From: an uncultured Gammaproteobacteria bacterium
GTDB taxonomy: Bacteria; Pseudomonadota; Gammaproteobacteria; Nitrosococcales; Methylophagaceae
Assembly (NCBI GenBank): GCA_913058195.1
Contig: CAJXPP010000079.1
Span: 1 to 8,619, forward strand
Direction of reading: 5' to 3'
DNA length: 8,619 bases
Each line of letters opens with the position of its first letter. Positions within the stretch are counted from its first letter, which is position 1. Below are positions 5,793-8,619 of the stretch, piece by piece. The position numbers and the translations under genes were made by a program. A model generated the notes under the pieces. That model saw only the letters and a program-made list of their open reading frames with translations, made no database searches and was not told where the DNA came from.

Positions 5793-7022
5793 CTAGCGTC
5801 CCTCTTTCCACTTAGATAACATCGGTTTGATTAACGGAGCTTGAACAAATAAGGTAAAGATAACGACGCCAAATGCGGTTGATTGTACTGTCCACCAATA
5901 GTCCAACTCTAGTGGTAGGGATAATGCTAGAGCTAATGTCACTGCACCACGCAAACCACCGGCAAACATGAGGCTTTGATCCCCAGGTGAAATACGCTCA
6001 ACACTTGGGATAATCGATATTAATCTTGCTCCACCAAAAACAGCTATTGCACGTGCAATAAGTATGGCGAAAATGCCAATTAACATGGCTAACCAATTAT
6101 CCGTAAACATACCCAATGTAATCGTGACCCCCATTAACAGGAACATTAATGATTCTGCCACATAGACATTGAAGGTCCAAAAATCATCAACAAAACTGCT
6201 CTTTTCATGAGATTGAAAATCATGATGAATGACGCGGCCCAGTACCATACCAGTTACTAGCACTGACATTACCCCCGATACATTTAGCCACTGCTGTGCT
6301 GTTAAATATGAAACATAAGCAGCGATTAAAGTAACAATCGCCTGCTGTACAAAGTCTTGCAATAATCGAGATAGAAATAAAAACCCAAATCCAATAAATA
6401 AACCGACAACACCGCCGCCAAAAAATACCACCATAAATCTTAGGCTTGCATCTAATACTGAAATATCTTCCATCGGATGTTGAGCGATATAGAGAAAGAT
6501 ACTGAAGGTGACAATGGCTGTCGCATCATTAAATAATGCCTCACCTTCAATCAACATACAGATTCGCTCTGACACACCAGCCTTACGCATTATTTCTAAT
6601 ACTGCGACAGGATCTGTTGCAGCCAATATTGCACCCGTTAATAAAGCAGCAATCCATGGAAACCCTGTTGGGTGACCAATACCGTAATAAACCATGACTG
6701 CAACAACAGCTGTTGAAAATAACATCACGGGAATAGCAAAAAACAAAATAGCAATTAAGTTTTTAAATAATTGCTGAGCATTAATCTTAAAAGAAGCTTC
6801 GAAAATAAGTAGTGGTAAAACCACATACAGAATAAGATCGTGAAAGGAATCATAACGAACCCCTGTATCAACATCTAGACTCACTAATATTTCACTACCA
6901 ACAAAGCCTGTTATCACTAATAAACCAGCGAAGGGAACATGATATTTCTCAGCCATTGGCTTTAATAATAAGGCAAGCAATAACATCATTGCTAATAATA
7001 TTAAACCTGTACTGATAGCCAT
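5793..7022 (-). CDS. NhaP-type Na+(K+)/H+ antiporter, CPA1 family
   Basis: This 409-residue inner-membrane protein has about 12 hydrophobic segments, starting with one at 3-20. It shows the core of cation:proton antiporter family 1: LPLLIFEASF (69-78), ILAATDPVAVLEI (132-144), and EGEALFNDATAIV (159-171) with the Asn165-Asp166 pair that forms the ion site in electroneutral NhaP relatives. Arg324 lies in a core helix, and GGLRGAVTLALALSLP spans 355-370. The C-terminus ends soon after the last helix (KWKEGR), so the long cytoplasmic regulatory tail of some CPA1 members is absent. Proteins of this type exchange Na+ or K+ for protons and serve pH and salt balance; which ion is used here cannot be read from sequence. 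The ATG at 7022 lies six bases after the preceding stop, with AAAGGG (7032-7037) as its ribosome site, so it is probably co-transcribed with the FMN protein gene. Confidence 0.93.
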   Translation of the reverse strand: MAISTGLILLAMMLLLALLLKPMAEKYHVPFAGLLVITGFVGSEILVSLDVDTGVRYDSFHDLILYVVLPLLIFEASFKINAQQLFKNLIAILFFAIPVMLFSTAVVAVMVYYGIGHPTGFPWIAALLTGAILAATDPVAVLEIMRKAGVSERICMLIEGEALFNDATAIVTFSIFLYIAQHPMEDISVLDASLRFMVVFFGGGVVGLFIGFGFLFLSRLLQDFVQQAIVTLIAAYVSYLTAQQWLNVSGVMSVLVTGMVLGRVIHHDFQSHEKSSFVDDFWTFNVYVAESLMFLLMGVTITLGMFTDNWLAMLIGIFAILIARAIAVFGGARLISIIPSVERISPGDQSLMFAGGLRGAVTLALALSLPLELDYWWTVQSTAFGVVIFTLFVQAPLIKPMLSKWKEGR

Positions 7023-7028
7023 AACAGT

Positions 7029-8543
7029 TTACCCTTTGATTTTCTCAAGTTCAGGAAATACTTCATCCATTCCCTTCGTCAAGCCGTCACCCATGACAAT
7101 ACGTGCATGAGTACGATTTAATGCTCGCGGACTTTTAACACCACATGAATGAGCAATAATACCTACCTCTTTCACCATATTATTGACATAATTGGCAACA
7201 CGCACGGATTTAGATTGAGGGTGTAAACCTTGTTGGAGTTTAGGATCGTGAGTAGTAATCCCTGTAGGGCATGTGTTCTTATTGCACTGCAAAGCTTGGA
7301 TGCAGCCTAAAGCAAACATAAAGCCACGGGCACTAGTGACAAAATCAGCACCTGCACACAAGGCCCAAGCAACGGCACCAGGGGTGATTAGTTTTCCTGA
7401 TGCAACCACCTTAACTCGCTCTCTCAGGCCATATTGTTTTAACTTATCTACAAGAATCGGTAAACTTTGACGCAAAGACATACCCACAGAATCTATTAAC
7501 GGCATAGGCGCTGCACCGGTTCCGCCCTCAGCACCATCAATAGTAATAAAGTCAGGGGCAAACTCTACACCTCTAGCAACAATAGCAGCCATAAGCTCAT
7601 CAACTTGTTTAGGTGAACCCACTACCATTTTAAACCCTGTCGGTTTACCGGTGACATTTCTAACTCGATTGATCATGTCGATTAAATCATCAAAACTACT
7701 AATATCAGGGTGACGGTTGGGACTGTATGCGTCTTTCCCCACTTCAACTCCACGAATAGCTGCAATTTCTTCAGTTACTTTCTCACCAGGTAAAATACCT
7801 CCTTTACCTGGCTTAGCACCTTGACTCATCTTAATCTCAAACATTTTCACCTGTGAATGAGCAGCTGTTTCAATTAATTTATCATCATCAAGCACACCAT
7901 TTAGGTCACTGACGCCATTTTTAGCTGTACCGATTTGAAAGACAATATCTGCTCCTCCTTCAAGGTGGTATGTGGATAAGCCTCCCTCTCCTGTATTCAT
8001 CCAACAATGTGCTAATTTAGCCCCGCCAGATAATGCCAATACTGCCGGCTTAGATAAGGCACCATAGCTCATGCCTGAGATATTGATAATTGATGCTGTT
8101 ATATAAGGGTGTTTACAATTAGGGCCAATAGTAACTGGTTTCGGTGAAACAGCTTCTTGCCCTAGAGTAGGAAAGGCACAGTTAACGAATAAAACTCGCC
8201 CTGCTGCATTGATATTGTCTGTCGATCCGAATGCAACTGTACTATCTACATTTTTAGCTGCTCGATATGCCCACGATCGTTGAGCACGATTAAAGGGATA
8301 CTCTTCGCGATCCATAGCGAAAAAATACTGTCGGAAGAATTCGCCTATATGTTCGAAGAAATATCGGAAACGACCAATAACGGGGTAATTTCGTCGAATC
8401 GTTTGCTGAGTCTGTGTCACATCGATCACATATGTCACAATAATCCACAATATAAGCAGTCCTAGAACTAAGATAAATAATGCTGCAAGTACCTCCATCG
8501 CTGTAATTACAAATTCAGTGAACTCAGCTGACAAATGATTCAT
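7029..8543 (-). CDS. Membrane-anchored FMN-binding glutamate-synthase-family protein
   Basis: The 504-residue protein starts with one hydrophobic helix (about 12-39), then a basic/aromatic linker, then the FMN barrel domain of glutamate synthase. Family motifs are SGMSYGALS (156-164), MNTGEGG (182-188), KMSQGAKPGKGG (238-249), DGAEGGTGAAP (336-346) and ASGKLITPGA (381-390). Cysteines 414, 420 and 425 form the C-x5-C-x4-C 3Fe-4S ligand pattern, followed by PTGI. The N-terminal glutamine amidotransferase domain of full GltB is missing, so glutamine-derived ammonia cannot be made in this chain. This is the widespread 'FMN-binding glutamate synthase family' (B. subtilis YerD-like), whose reaction is not established. 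Genuine glutamate synthesis is only one possibility. The start is firm: AAAGGAGA (8549-8556) lies five bases before the ATG. The next gene, the antiporter, begins after six bases. Confidence 0.92.
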   Translation of the reverse strand: MNHLSAEFTEFVITAMEVLAALFILVLGLLILWIIVTYVIDVTQTQQTIRRNYPVIGRFRYFFEHIGEFFRQYFFAMDREEYPFNRAQRSWAYRAAKNVDSTVAFGSTDNINAAGRVLFVNCAFPTLGQEAVSPKPVTIGPNCKHPYITASIINISGMSYGALSKPAVLALSGGAKLAHCWMNTGEGGLSTYHLEGGADIVFQIGTAKNGVSDLNGVLDDDKLIETAAHSQVKMFEIKMSQGAKPGKGGILPGEKVTEEIAAIRGVEVGKDAYSPNRHPDISSFDDLIDMINRVRNVTGKPTGFKMVVGSPKQVDELMAAIVARGVEFAPDFITIDGAEGGTGAAPMPLIDSVGMSLRQSLPILVDKLKQYGLRERVKVVASGKLITPGAVAWALCAGADFVTSARGFMFALGCIQALQCNKNTCPTGITTHDPKLQQGLHPQSKSVRVANYVNNMVKEVGIIAHSCGVKSPRALNRTHARIVMGDGLTKGMDEVFPELEKIKG

Positions 8544-8548
8544 ATATT

Positions 8549-8556
8549 TCTCCTTT
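8549..8556 (-). promoter_or_regulatory. Strong Shine-Dalgarno site of the FMN protein gene
   Basis: AAAGGAGA on the minus strand, five bases before the ATG at 8543, is close to the ideal anti-16S complement and fixes the start. Only about 46 bases of genuine upstream sequence remain before the adapter at 8603. TTGTTA and GATGAT spaced by 16 bases there are a weak promoter candidate at best. Confidence 0.8.
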
Positions 8557-8602
8557 AAATAAAATCATCTAAACACTAGACTCAGTAACAACTACTTTAT
8601 TA

Positions 8603-8619
8603 CTGTCTCTTATACACAT
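8603..8619 (-). other. Partial Tn5 mosaic end from library adapter (not biological)
   Basis: The last 17 bases, ctgtctcttatacacat, are the reverse complement of the first 17 bases of adapter read from the insert side. They correspond to 17 of the 19 mosaic-end bases. With the adapter at the other end, this brackets the insert in inverted orientation, as expected for a tagmented fragment. It should be trimmed, leaving the insert to end at base 8602. Confidence 0.96.

Noticed and set aside
50..8602. Search for a defence island, CRISPR array, toxin-antitoxin pair, tRNA or phage genes
   Set aside because: No direct repeats with spacers, no tRNA-like cloverleaf and no small paired genes of that kind were seen. 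All open frames of size belong to the metabolic, transport, flagellar and signalling families listed.
31..8619. Inverted 17-19-base ends that could be read as a Tn5-like transposon containing the whole window
   Set aside because: The left copy is embedded in Illumina tail, index and handle sequence, and the interior holds housekeeping genes with no transposase. Library adapter explains both ends.

Overview
The window looks like one complete assembled contig from a Tn5-tagmentation (Nextera-type) library, with untrimmed adapter at both ends. Bases 1-49 are adapter, including an 8-base index and a 19-base mosaic end. Bases 8603-8619 are most of the mosaic end in the other orientation. The biological insert is therefore about 50-8602. 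It is fairly AT-rich, gene-dense bacterial chromosome with every gene on the minus strand. ApaG, a PF02685-type glucokinase, 6-phosphogluconolactonase and a FliK-like/FhlB pair together suggest a flagellated gammaproteobacterium. A more precise placement cannot be made from this window.

In transcription order (high to low coordinates) the layout is as follows. (1) 8543-5793: a membrane-anchored FMN/iron-sulphur glutamate-synthase-like protein, then six bases later an NhaP-type (CPA1) Na+/H+ antiporter. These very probably form one transcript. (2) A 176-base gap at 5617-5792 holds a 7-base inverted repeat. (3) 5616-3527: a tight pgl-glk-apaG operon (gaps of 3 bases and a 1-base overlap). It carries two sugar-entry enzymes, glucokinase and 6-phosphogluconolactonase, plus the small Fn3-like protein ApaG. 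(4) A 119-base gap with a plausible extended -10 promoter. (5) 3407-1468: a FliK-like flagellar hook-length protein, overlapping by 4 bases (ATGA) a 96-residue stand-alone FlhB C-terminal-domain protein. Together these look like an accessory ruler/switch module for the flagellar type III export apparatus. (6) 1334-50: a REC-GGDEF-EAL cyclic-di-GMP protein whose receiver is degenerate and whose EAL domain is cut off by the contig end. A perfect 9-base inverted repeat sits near its start.

Functionally, the left half concerns motility and c-di-GMP signalling, the middle concerns glucose phosphorylation and the oxidative pentose-phosphate or Entner-Doudoroff entry, and the right half concerns ion homeostasis plus a redox enzyme of unknown substrate. 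I found no tRNA, rRNA, CRISPR array, insertion sequence, phage gene or other sign of a mobile or defence system. No intergenic stretch exceeds about 180 bases. The least ordinary points are the non-cleavable FlhB-like switch with its FliK partner, the FMN enzyme-antiporter operon, the degenerate receiver, the inverted repeat near the c-di-GMP gene start, and the adapter contamination.
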